Assembly (NCBI GenBank): GCA_944321825.1 | Contig: CALUMU010000017.1 | Coordinates: forward strand, 1 to 40,806 | Reading direction: 5' to 3' | From: Candidatus Amulumruptor caecigallinarius | Lineage (GTDB): Bacteria > Bacteroidota > Bacteroidia > Bacteroidales > Muribaculaceae | DNA length: 40,806 bases | Part shown: positions 34,206 to 40,806 of the stretch, in pieces | Layout: the number at the start of each line of letters is the position of its first letter | Position numbering within the stretch: position 1 is the first letter of the stretch | Notes under the pieces: model-generated | What the model saw: the letters and a program-made list of their open reading frames with translations, nothing else | What the model was told of the DNA's origin: nothing | Databases searched by the model: none | Program-made: the position numbers and the translations under genes

Positions 34206-35909
34206 ATGAATAAGAGATTGAAGAATCCGGCAGTATGGATTCCGTTGGTTGTGGCATTGGCTTTTGCTTGCGGCATGTTAGTCGCAAACGGGTTGTTCGT
34301 ACCGGGCCGGTCGGTCGGCGGAAACCAAAAACTGTCGACATTGCTTAATATTATAGGGCATGAGTATGTGGATGAGGTCGACACTGATTCTCTGATGGAG
34401 ACGATGTACCCGCAGTTGCTGTCAGGCTTGGACCCCCATTCGGTATATATAAAGGCGGAGGATTTGGAGGCCGTCAACAGCGAGCTGGAGGGCTCGTTCA
34501 GCGGGATAGGGATAACATTCAATATGCTCAATGATTCCATCAATGTCCTTGAAGTGCTCTCGGGCGGACCATCGGAAAAAGTAGGGCTGCTGGCAGGTGA
34601 CCGTATCGTGACTATCAACGATTCGGTAGTAGCCGGCAAGAAATGGTCAAACGAAAAAGTCATGTCGTGGCTGCGCGGCGAGTCCGGCACTAAGGTCAGG
34701 CTCGGCATCAGGAGGTCAACATCACCGGAACTTCTGCCGTTTGAAGTGACCCGGGGGCCGATACCTGTGACTTCGATAGATGCTGCATATCTGATTGACG
34801 ATGTCACTGGATATATACGTGTCAATAAGTTTGGACGTACTACCTACGACGAGTTTTATACAGAAATGGTGAAGCTGCGTAATGCAGGAGCCAAAAGGTA
34901 TGTTGTGGACTTGCGCGGCAATGGCGGAGGATTCATGGAGATGGCTGTACTCATGGCCAACGAGTTTCTCCCAGCCGGCAGGCTGATAGTTGCCACCCAC
35001 GGACGTGACTCCTCTGCGGAGTCGGCTGCCGTCAGTGACGGCAGCGGGACGTTCCAGGATGCGCAGCTCACGGTGTTGCTTGACGAGTTTTCGGCGAGCG
35101 CGAGCGAGATATTTGCCGGAGCCATCCAGGATCATGATCGTGGGCTTGTGGTAGGCCGCCGCTCGTTTGGCAAGGGACTCGTGCAGCGGCAGATGTCGCT
35201 TCCTGACGGCAGTGCGGTCAGGCTTACCATAGCGCGTTATTATACTCCATCCGGCAGATGCATCCAGAAAACGTATGCCCATGGCGAAAATCAGGACTAT
35301 GCACGGGAGATACTTGACCGTTATAACTCTGGTGAGGTGTTTAACGGCGACAGCATCAAGCATGATGAGAGTCTGATATTCAAGACCGATGCCGGCCGCG
35401 TAGTATATGGCGGAGGCGGCATCATGCCTGACATCTTTGTGCCTAACGACACGGCTGAAATAACGTCGTATTACCTCAACGTGCTCAACAAGGGGCTGCT
35501 TCAGAAGTTCTCATTTGACTTCACCGACCGCCATCGGGCGGAGTTGAAGAATGCCGGTTCGGTCTCAGCCATGCTGAAGGTGCTTCCTTCGGACGATGAG
35601 CTGCTTGTAGAGTTTGTCGATTATGCCAAGTCCAACGGAGTGACACCGAGGTGGTATTATATAAACATTTCAAGGTCTTTGATTGTTAATGATTTGAAAG
35701 CTCTGATAGCCCGCGATGTCTACGGCACTCCGGCTTTCTACAAAGTCAGCAATATTACCGACCCCACTGTGGTGAGGGCATTGCGGGAGATGCGTAGTGG
35801 TGCTGCCGAATTTCCTATAAAGGATTTGCAGTCAAAACCTACCGAAATAAGTTTAAATCGGTTCTATAAGGTAAACCCATGGACAAACAATCTGTACGCA
35901 ATAAGATAA
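34206..35909 (+). CDS. S41 family C-terminal processing protease (CtpA/Prc type)
   Basis: 567 residues from the ATG at 34206; a GTG four codons earlier is possible. An N-terminal membrane or signal segment (WIPLVVALAFACGMLVANG) targets it to the periplasm. A PDZ domain (~95-175; GSFSGIGITF, GPSEKVGLLAGDRIVTIND) precedes the S41 domain with GYIRVNKFG, VVDLRGNGGGFMEMAV, the catalytic Ser in SASASEIFAGA (Ser298 or Ser300) and Lys323 in RRSFGKGLVQ. Serine-lysine dyad proteases of this type trim or degrade envelope proteins. The gene overlaps the following cyclo-ligase gene by 31 bp. A small AAGTGA-aagc-TCACTT hairpin lies at 34176-34191. Confidence 0.94.
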   Translation: MNKRLKNPAVWIPLVVALAFACGMLVANGLFVPGRSVGGNQKLSTLLNIIGHEYVDEVDTDSLMETMYPQLLSGLDPHSVYIKAEDLEAVNSELEGSFSGIGITFNMLNDSINVLEVLSGGPSEKVGLLAGDRIVTINDSVVAGKKWSNEKVMSWLRGESGTKVRLGIRRSTSPELLPFEVTRGPIPVTSIDAAYLIDDVTGYIRVNKFGRTTYDEFYTEMVKLRNAGAKRYVVDLRGNGGGFMEMAVLMANEFLPAGRLIVATHGRDSSAESAAVSDGSGTFQDAQLTVLLDEFSASASEIFAGAIQDHDRGLVVGRRSFGKGLVQRQMSLPDGSAVRLTIARYYTPSGRCIQKTYAHGENQDYAREILDRYNSGEVFNGDSIKHDESLIFKTDAGRVVYGGGGIMPDIFVPNDTAEITSYYLNVLNKGLLQKFSFDFTDRHRAELKNAGSVSAMLKVLPSDDELLVEFVDYAKSNGVTPRWYYINISRSLIVNDLKALIARDVYGTPAFYKVSNITDPTVVRALREMRSGAAEFPIKDLQSKPTEISLNRFYKVNPWTNNLYAIR

Positions 35910-36442
35910 GGGCCACCAAGGCTCTGCTTACGGTCCGTGAAAAGCAGGAAGCTGCCGAAAGCGTCTGGTCTATGCTTGAGAACACGGCCGCTTTCATGAT
36001 GTCTGATCATATACTGATGTATCATTCGTTGGCTGACGAACTCGATACGCATGGATTGCTGAAAAAATGGTGCCGCTCCAAGAGGTTTTATCTGCCGCGT
36101 GTCAATGGTGTGAACCTTGACATCCTGCCGTTTGACCCGGATGCGCTTGAAGAGGGGGCTTATCATATTATGGAACCGACGGGCGGCGAAACTGTCCCTC
36201 TCGCGTCCATGGAGATGATAATCGTCCCCGGGGTCGCTTACGATGTGAGAGGCCACCGCGTAGGGAGGGGAAAGGGCTTCTATGACCGTCTCCTCTCTGA
36301 TGCCAAAGCCGTAAAAGTAGGTGTCGGATATGACTTTCAGGTGGTCGATGAGATCGAGGTAGAGCCGCATGATGTGGGTGTCGATGTCATTATTACCGAG
36401 TCGAGATGTTTGAGGATAACCCCCAAAAGCCGTAAATTCTGA
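35879..36442 (+). CDS. 5-formyltetrahydrofolate cyclo-ligase
   Basis: 187 residues. It converts 5-formyl-THF to 5,10-methenyl-THF with ATP, recycling an inhibitory folate. Family marks are the N-terminal KNKIR-type segment (VRNKIRATKALL), MYHSLADELDTHGLL, LPRV, EGAYHIMEPTGG, the phosphate-binding VGRGKGFYDRLL and a closing DVIITES. Length is normal. It starts inside the end of the S41 protease gene (31-bp overlap), so the two are translated from one message. Confidence 0.94.
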   Translation: MDKQSVRNKIRATKALLTVREKQEAAESVWSMLENTAAFMMSDHILMYHSLADELDTHGLLKKWCRSKRFYLPRVNGVNLDILPFDPDALEEGAYHIMEPTGGETVPLASMEMIIVPGVAYDVRGHRVGRGKGFYDRLLSDAKAVKVGVGYDFQVVDEIEVEPHDVGVDVIITESRCLRITPKSRKF

Positions 36443-36500
36443 CACGCCAGGCCCCTCGATGTGCGCGTTGATGGTGATATTTCAAAAAAACATCAAAATA

Positions 36501-36533
36501 TTTGGCGGTAATTGCACAAAATCACTATATTTG
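36501..36533 (+). promoter_or_regulatory. Promoter of tRNA-Ala
   Basis: TTTG (36501-36504), 21 bases, TATATTTG (36526-36533) followed by CAG: a full consensus match, predicted start near 36540, about 40 bases before the tRNA. Confidence 0.65.
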
Positions 36534-36581
36534 CAGTGTCCAAAACGGACAGGTAGTCTGTTGACGGTTTTGAGACTGTAT

Positions 36582-36655
36582 GGGGTATTAGCTCATCTGG
36601 CTAGAGCGCGACACTGGCAGTGTCGAGGTGAGCGGTTCGAGTCCGCTATACTCCA
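36582..36655 (+). tRNA. tRNA-Ala (anticodon GGC)
   Basis: A complete 74-base cloverleaf. The acceptor stem GGGGTAT/ATACTCC contains the G3-U70 pair that identifies tRNA-Ala. The D arm is GCTC...GAGC, the anticodon stem CGACA/TGTCG around CTGGCAG (anticodon GGC at 36616-36618, reads GCC), and the T arm AGCGG-TTCGAGT-CCGCT. The discriminator is A; CCA is not encoded. Confidence 0.95.
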
Positions 36656-36996
36656 CATCTCCCCGAAATCATCCCCTTTTAAATTGTGGTTTGTATATTT
36701 GCAGCCTTTCTCTCGTGGTTGCAAGCCATGATTGTGTGATTGAAAATTTGTATTTTGTGGAGATTGCCGCAGATGCGACCTGCCATCTTGACAAGGCTTA
36801 TGGCAATCTGTCTGATATCCGGTTTCGGATAGGGTATCGGCATATTTCCCATCCTCCCAATTCCATTTATTTTATAGATTCGGATAATCCTCGCTGTATT
36901 CCATCAAGTTTCTGTGCATCAGGAGTTTCAGCCGTATTGTGGCTGAGTGGAAGGCACGCATCTAACAGCTTCTAAGAATCCATCCTTAATTTTTAT
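36656..36996. other. 341-bp region between tRNA-Ala and rho
   Basis: Holds a possible rho -7 element (TATATTTG with CAG after it, 36694-36701; no -33) that would give a ~290-base leader. A small hairpin TCAGCC-gtattgt-GGCTGA (36928-36946) lies 50 bases before the rho start. Rho genes are often autoregulated through their leader; no riboswitch was recognised. Confidence 0.45.
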
Positions 36997-39075
36997 ATGT
37001 ATAATATTGCTGATCTTAATGCGATGTCGGATGATGAACTCATCAAAGTCGCTGAAACCATGGGAATGAAAAAAGTTGACCTCACCAACAAGGATGATGT
37101 CATCTATGGAATCCTTGACCAACAGGCTATAAATCATGCAACTTCTGCCACCGAGCGTAGTCAAAGACAATCTCGGGATCGGGAGTCGAAGCAAAATAAT
37201 AATGCGGCCGACAATGCGTCGGCCACAGATGCTCCTCGCAAGCGTGGACGTAAACCCAAGTCGGCAACTGTGCAGCAGGTCGATGACAGTGGTCTGGATA
37301 TTGCGCAGCCGCTTGTGACAGAGCAGATTCCTCAGCCGGTTGATGAGACGGCAGCTCCGACAGTGGCTATGCCGCGTAAGCGCGGACGTAAGTCAAATGC
37401 CCAGAAGGCGGCGGAGGCAGCAGAAGCGGCCAGGCTTGCAGCAGAGCAGGCTGCGGAGTTGCAGGCTGCGGCAGCGCAGCAGACAGCTGATGCCCAGCAG
37501 GCAGTCAGCGATGGATTGAATGACAGGGAGATACTGCCAATGGTTGAGGATTCATTTGTCTCAGACCGTCCCGTCGAAGCGCAACCCAAAATGGTGTTCA
37601 CTCCTCGCCGCAATCTTTCTCAGCAGGGTGCTGCGGTGGATAACGATGCTGCAGGGCAGCTTCAACCGGTGGCTCCTAAAGTGTTCACCCCCCGTCAGAG
37701 TGGCAATGGCGAGCAAAACAACGATGCCGCCAGCTCTCTCGTAAGCTTCTTCCCGGCTGTTTCCGGCCGCAGTTTCATGCCTCGCCAGCAGCGTGAACGC
37801 ATTAACAATAATAAGGAGCAGAGCCAGCCCCAGAATGTCAAAATGGCACCGGTGGTAATCGCAGAGCCTGGCCAGAAAATTCCCAACCAGCCTCAAGGCA
37901 AAGGAAAGAAGAACAAAAACAACCGTATGCAGCAGGTCAAGGACACCCCGTATGACTTTGCTGACTTGATTGAAGCTACAGGAGTGCTTGAGATTGTTCC
38001 TGAAGGGCATGGTTTCCTCAGATCAAGCGATTATAATTACATGCCCTCGCCCGATGACATCCTTGTCACCCAGCAGCAGCTCAAGCAGTATGCGCTTAAA
38101 AGCGGCGATGTGGTGGAAGCGGCTATCCGCCCTCCGAAAGAGGGTGAGAAGTATTTCCCTATGACAGGGGTGAAGCGAATCAATGGCCGTACCCCGGAAT
38201 TTATACGCGACAGGGTCAACTTCGAACATCTGACACCGCTGTTCCCCAATGAGAAATTCGATTTGACATCAGGTCGGTCGAGCAATATCTCCACCCGCGT
38301 TGTGGATATGTTTGCACCTATCGGCAAGGGACAGCGAGGCTTGATTGTTGCACCTCCAAAGACGGGTAAGACCATCCTCCTTAAGGACATCGCGAATGCC
38401 ATCGCCGAAAACCATCCTGAGACCTATATAATGATTCTGCTTATTGACGAGCGCCCCGAGGAGGTCACCGACATGCGTCGCAGCGTCAATGCCGAAGTCA
38501 TCGCGTCGACTTTCGACGAGCCTGCCGACCATCATGTCCGTATTGCGGGTATCGTGCTTGACAAGGCCAAGCGCATGGTGGAGTGCGGACACGATGTGGT
38601 CATCCTGCTCGATTCGATAACACGTCTGGCTCGCGCTTATAATACCTGCGCACCGGCATCAGGTAAGATTTTGTCAGGCGGTGTTGATGCCAATGCCCTC
38701 CAGAAGCCTAAGCGTTTTTTCGGTGCCGCCCGAAATATAGAAAATGGAGGTTCACTGACCATTATCGCTACCGCTCTTACCGAGACCAGCTCGAAGATGG
38801 ACGAAGTCATCTTCGAGGAGTTCAAGGGGACAGGCAATATGGAGCTTCAGCTTGACCGCAAACTCAGCAACAAGCGTATATTCCCGGCTGTTGACATCAT
38901 GGCATCGAGCACGCGTCGTGACGACCTGTTGCTGCGCACCGAAACGCTTAACCGCATGTGGATTCTGCGCCGTTTCCTGAGCGACCGTAACAGCATCGAG
39001 TCTATGGAATTTATCAGAGACCGTATGGAACGCACCTCGGACAATGACGAACTGTTGCGTACCATGGGCGACTGA
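36997..39075 (+). CDS. rho: Transcription termination factor Rho with a long disordered insert
   Basis: Hexameric RNA helicase that ends transcription. 692 residues, against ~420 in E. coli. Residues 1-44 form the Rho N-terminal helical domain ([20 protein letters not shown]). About 45-313 is a disordered insert containing two AT-hook-like stretches ([10 protein letters not shown] ~79-88; PRKRGRKSN ~126-134), an Ala/Gln-rich helix (~136-170) and Gln/Asn-rich sequence. The conserved core follows: [20 protein letters not shown] (RNA-binding fold), P-loop APPKTGKT (~452-459), [13 protein letters not shown], and [13 protein letters not shown]. Disordered inserts in Bacteroides Rho are reported to drive phase separation; whether this one does is inference. 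Confidence 0.96.
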   Translation: MYNIADLNAMSDDELIKVAETMGMKKVDLTNKDDVIYGILDQQAINHATSATERSQRQSRDRESKQNNNAADNASATDAPRKRGRKPKSATVQQVDDSGLDIAQPLVTEQIPQPVDETAAPTVAMPRKRGRKSNAQKAAEAAEAARLAAEQAAELQAAAAQQTADAQQAVSDGLNDREILPMVEDSFVSDRPVEAQPKMVFTPRRNLSQQGAAVDNDAAGQLQPVAPKVFTPRQSGNGEQNNDAASSLVSFFPAVSGRSFMPRQQRERINNNKEQSQPQNVKMAPVVIAEPGQKIPNQPQGKGKKNKNNRMQQVKDTPYDFADLIEATGVLEIVPEGHGFLRSSDYNYMPSPDDILVTQQQLKQYALKSGDVVEAAIRPPKEGEKYFPMTGVKRINGRTPEFIRDRVNFEHLTPLFPNEKFDLTSGRSSNISTRVVDMFAPIGKGQRGLIVAPPKTGKTILLKDIANAIAENHPETYIMILLIDERPEEVTDMRRSVNAEVIASTFDEPADHHVRIAGIVLDKAKRMVECGHDVVILLDSITRLARAYNTCAPASGKILSGGVDANALQKPKRFFGAARNIENGGSLTIIATALTETSSKMDEVIFEEFKGTGNMELQLDRKLSNKRIFPAVDIMASSTRRDDLLLRTETLNRMWILRRFLSDRNSIESMEFIRDRMERTSDNDELLRTMGD

Positions 39076-39128
39076 TGCGTCCATAGTGCAGACTGACTTC
39101 TTAAATCCATCATATCCACCTTACGACC

Positions 39129-39818
39129 ATGCGAAACGGAAAGCTTTATTTTAAATACGGCACCATGGGGTCGGCAAAGACCGCCATGTTGCTGACCACG
39201 GCATATAACTTTGAGGAGCGAGGCATGGACCACCTCTGTCTCAAGCCCGTCATCGATACGCGTGACGAGCGTAATGTCATCCGCTCAAGGATAGGCATAG
39301 AGCGTGAGTGCATGTGGATTTACCCGGAGACCAATCTATACGATATGCTGCGTGGTGTTTTCCGTGAACGCGGACGTATCATAGAATGGATACTGATAGA
39401 TGAGGCGCAGTTCCTTGTGGCCTATCAGATTGACCAGCTGGCACGCATTGTTGACGATTACGGTGTCAATGTCATGTGCTACGGCCTGCGCACCGACTTC
39501 CAGAGCCACCTGTTTGAAGGCTCGCGGAGGCTGTTTGAAATAGCGGATTCTATCGAGGAGATAAAAAGCACATGTAACTGCGGCCGTAAAACCATTATAA
39601 ATGCTCGGTTTGATGCTAACGGAGACTTTGTAGAGGAGGGTCCCAAAGTGGAGATTGGCGGCGACGAGCGTTATATGGCGGTATGCCGCAAATGTTGGCG
39701 AAATAAGAGGATAGAACAGGCACAGAGAGCCATGCTGCCACTTGACAATCTTGATTCGGACCCATCTTCTGACCATGCGGCGGTGCTTGATGCAGCCATT
39801 AACCATCATGGTTATTAA
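39129..39818 (+). CDS. tdk: Thymidine kinase (type II)
   Basis: 229 residues. It phosphorylates thymidine in the salvage pathway with ATP. P-loop KYGTMGSAKTAMLL at the N-terminus, the DEAQF motif with catalytic Glu, the substrate lasso region YGLRTDFQ, and a zinc site of two Cys pairs (CNCGRK and CRKCW). The P-loop has Ala where many have Gly (SAKT for SGKT), a known variant form in type II enzymes to my recollection. It lies 53 bp after rho and 37 bp before the DUF3108 gene, same strand. Confidence 0.92.
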   Translation: MRNGKLYFKYGTMGSAKTAMLLTTAYNFEERGMDHLCLKPVIDTRDERNVIRSRIGIERECMWIYPETNLYDMLRGVFRERGRIIEWILIDEAQFLVAYQIDQLARIVDDYGVNVMCYGLRTDFQSHLFEGSRRLFEIADSIEEIKSTCNCGRKTIINARFDANGDFVEEGPKVEIGGDERYMAVCRKCWRNKRIEQAQRAMLPLDNLDSDPSSDHAAVLDAAINHHGY

Positions 39819-39855
39819 GAGCATCTATAAAAACAGCTTTTAGATTACAGCCATT

Positions 39856-40617
39856 ATGAAGCGAAAGGTATCGACATTATTGATTGCGTTGGCGGTGGTT
39901 GTTGCTGCTGTCAGCGGATCGGCGGCTACTGTCTTTCAGGATGAGACACTTAATTATAAGGTGATGTACAAGTGGGGATTTATCTCCAAAGTGGCAGGCT
40001 ATGCTACGTTGCGGCTTGAAACCTCGCCCTCGGCATACGAAGCAGTCTTGACGGCACGGTCGGCCAAGTGGGCCGATAGACTTTATAAACTGAGAGATAC
40101 ACTCTACACTACGATGTCGCCGGCTACGATGCTTCCTCAAAATTATGTCTATATCGCTCATGAAAACGGTACGTATAAGCATGACCGGGTCGCGTTCAGC
40201 CATGTAGGCGACCAGTTTACCGGCAAGACAACGCGGCAATACCGCAACAAGCATGGCGAATGGAGCGAGGATAGCCAGACGCTTACGGCTACGGGGCCGT
40301 CGGTCGATTTGCTCAGTATGTTTTTCTATGTGCGTGCCATAGATTTTCCGCGCATGAGAATCGGTTCGTCGGTGAAGCTCAACTGTTTTTCGGGCAAAAA
40401 GACGGAAGTGTTGACTATCACTTATAAAGGCACCCAGAAAGTGACGGTCAATGATAAAGAACATCTTGCATATTATGTCGGGTTCACATTTACACGCGAC
40501 GGAAAGGAATCCTCGGCTTCGATATATGCCTGGATTACAGCCGATAGCCGGCGGCTTCCGCTGCAGGTCGAGGGGCAGTTGCCCGTGGGTAAGATAAGGT
40601 GTGTACTTTCGGACTGA
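39856..40617 (+). CDS. DUF3108 family exported protein
   Basis: 253 residues with a signal peptide (MKRKVSTLLIALAVVVAAVS, cleaved near SAA). The mature part starts LNYKVMYKWGFISKVAGYATL, the typical opening of DUF3108 domains, and continues as a predicted beta-rich fold through GKEVEV-like GKKTEVLTITYKG and a closing SRRLPLQVEGQLPVGKIRC. These proteins are periplasmic or outer-membrane associated with no established function. 37 bp after tdk; followed by tRNA-Val with its own promoter. Confidence 0.85.
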   Translation: MKRKVSTLLIALAVVVAAVSGSAATVFQDETLNYKVMYKWGFISKVAGYATLRLETSPSAYEAVLTARSAKWADRLYKLRDTLYTTMSPATMLPQNYVYIAHENGTYKHDRVAFSHVGDQFTGKTTRQYRNKHGEWSEDSQTLTATGPSVDLLSMFFYVRAIDFPRMRIGSSVKLNCFSGKKTEVLTITYKGTQKVTVNDKEHLAYYVGFTFTRDGKESSASIYAWITADSRRLPLQVEGQLPVGKIRCVLSD

Positions 40618-40680
40618 TTGATGTTAAAATCGTCTTTGACGCAAAATAATCATTGGTGAAGCAAAAAAACGCGCAAAGAT

Positions 40681-40711
40681 TTTGGATTTGTTAAAAATAG
40701 TCGTACCTTTG
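40681..40711 (+). promoter_or_regulatory. Promoter of tRNA-Val
   Basis: TTTG (40681-40684), 19 bases, TACCTTTG (40704-40711) followed by CA. Predicted start near 40718, 14 bases before the tRNA. Confidence 0.65.
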
Positions 40712-40731
40712 CATCGCTTTACCAAAGAAAC

Positions 40732-40806
40732 GGGCGCTTAGCTCAGCTGGTTCAGAGCGTCTGCCTTACAAGCAGAGGGTCGGGGGTTCGAATCCCTCAG
40801 CGCCCA
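40732..40806 (+). tRNA. tRNA-Val (anticodon UAC)
   Basis: A complete 75-base cloverleaf ending on the last base of the window. Acceptor stem GGGCGCT/AGCGCCC, D arm GCTC...GAGC, anticodon stem TCTGC/GCAGA around CTTACAA (anticodon TAC), T arm GGGGG-TTCGAAT-CCCTC, discriminator A. Whether CCA or more tRNAs follow cannot be seen. Confidence 0.95.

Noticed and set aside
36459-36975. Two overlapping plus-strand frames (36459-36731 and 36628-36975)
   Set aside because: The first runs through the tRNA-Ala promoter and gene, and the second starts inside the tRNA. Neither translation resembles a protein family.

Overview
The window reads as chromosomal DNA of a Bacteroidales bacterium; the family Muribaculaceae is my best guess, from general resemblance only. 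The evidence is: GLPGLI-family proteins, TonB-dependent-receptor-type barrels, a Rho with a very long disordered insert, many lipoproteins, little sign of Shine-Dalgarno sequences, and repeated matches to the Bacteroidetes promoter form TTTG/TTG - 19 to 21 bases - TAnnTTTG. Nothing looks like a prophage, integron, insertion sequence or CRISPR array. Both ends fall at genes: the left end is inside a pseudouridine synthase gene, and the right end is the last base of a tRNA-Val.

Layout. 1-2980 (+): a 5'-truncated rRNA pseudouridine synthase with a Gly/Gln/Arg/Tyr-rich repeat tail, asnS, and an orphan RseC-like membrane protein. 2960-11812 (-): an outer-membrane barrel, an ion-channel-like protein with an odd pore, rlmD, htpG, a small Dabb-domain protein and a YbiT-like ABC-F ATPase. 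12094-18308 (+): a tight cluster of four GLPGLI-family exported proteins around one TonB-dependent-receptor-type barrel. 18346-23078 (-): an apparent operon of lipoprotein, membrane-anchored coiled-coil protein, MgtC/SapB protein and a KefB-type cation/proton antiporter. 23256-32198 (+): mdh, a thioredoxin lipoprotein, a clostripain-like lipoprotein, a 1537-residue TamB and an NlpC/P60 hydrolase. 32546-33055 (-): an ECF sigma factor. 33679-40806 (+): dCMP deaminase, S41 protease, 5-formyltetrahydrofolate cyclo-ligase, tRNA-Ala(GGC), rho, thymidine kinase, a DUF3108 protein and tRNA-Val(UAC).

Most genes are housekeeping or envelope functions. Three things stand out. First, four intergenic elements of about 180-230 bp (9531-9716, 17224-17451, 24325-24544, 33495-33677) form two related families. 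Each has imperfect terminal inverted repeats built on TAAGTAA(G/C)TC, and all four point the same way relative to the gene downstream. Two end at or within 2 bp of a start codon, and two solo ends lie at about 10128 and 22359. They could be MITE-like DNA elements or a mobile family of mRNA leaders. Second, the 4x GLPGLI plus barrel cluster is a compact envelope system of unknown function, with 2-bp gaps and overlaps between its genes. Third, several proteins carry unusual architecture: an ABC-F protein whose second composite ATP site is degenerate in all three motifs, a channel with TTCGS in place of the K+ filter and a 12-bp tandem repeat in its last helix, and long disordered tails on both the pseudouridine synthase and Rho.

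All family calls come from reading motifs by eye. No database search or computed alignment was possible.
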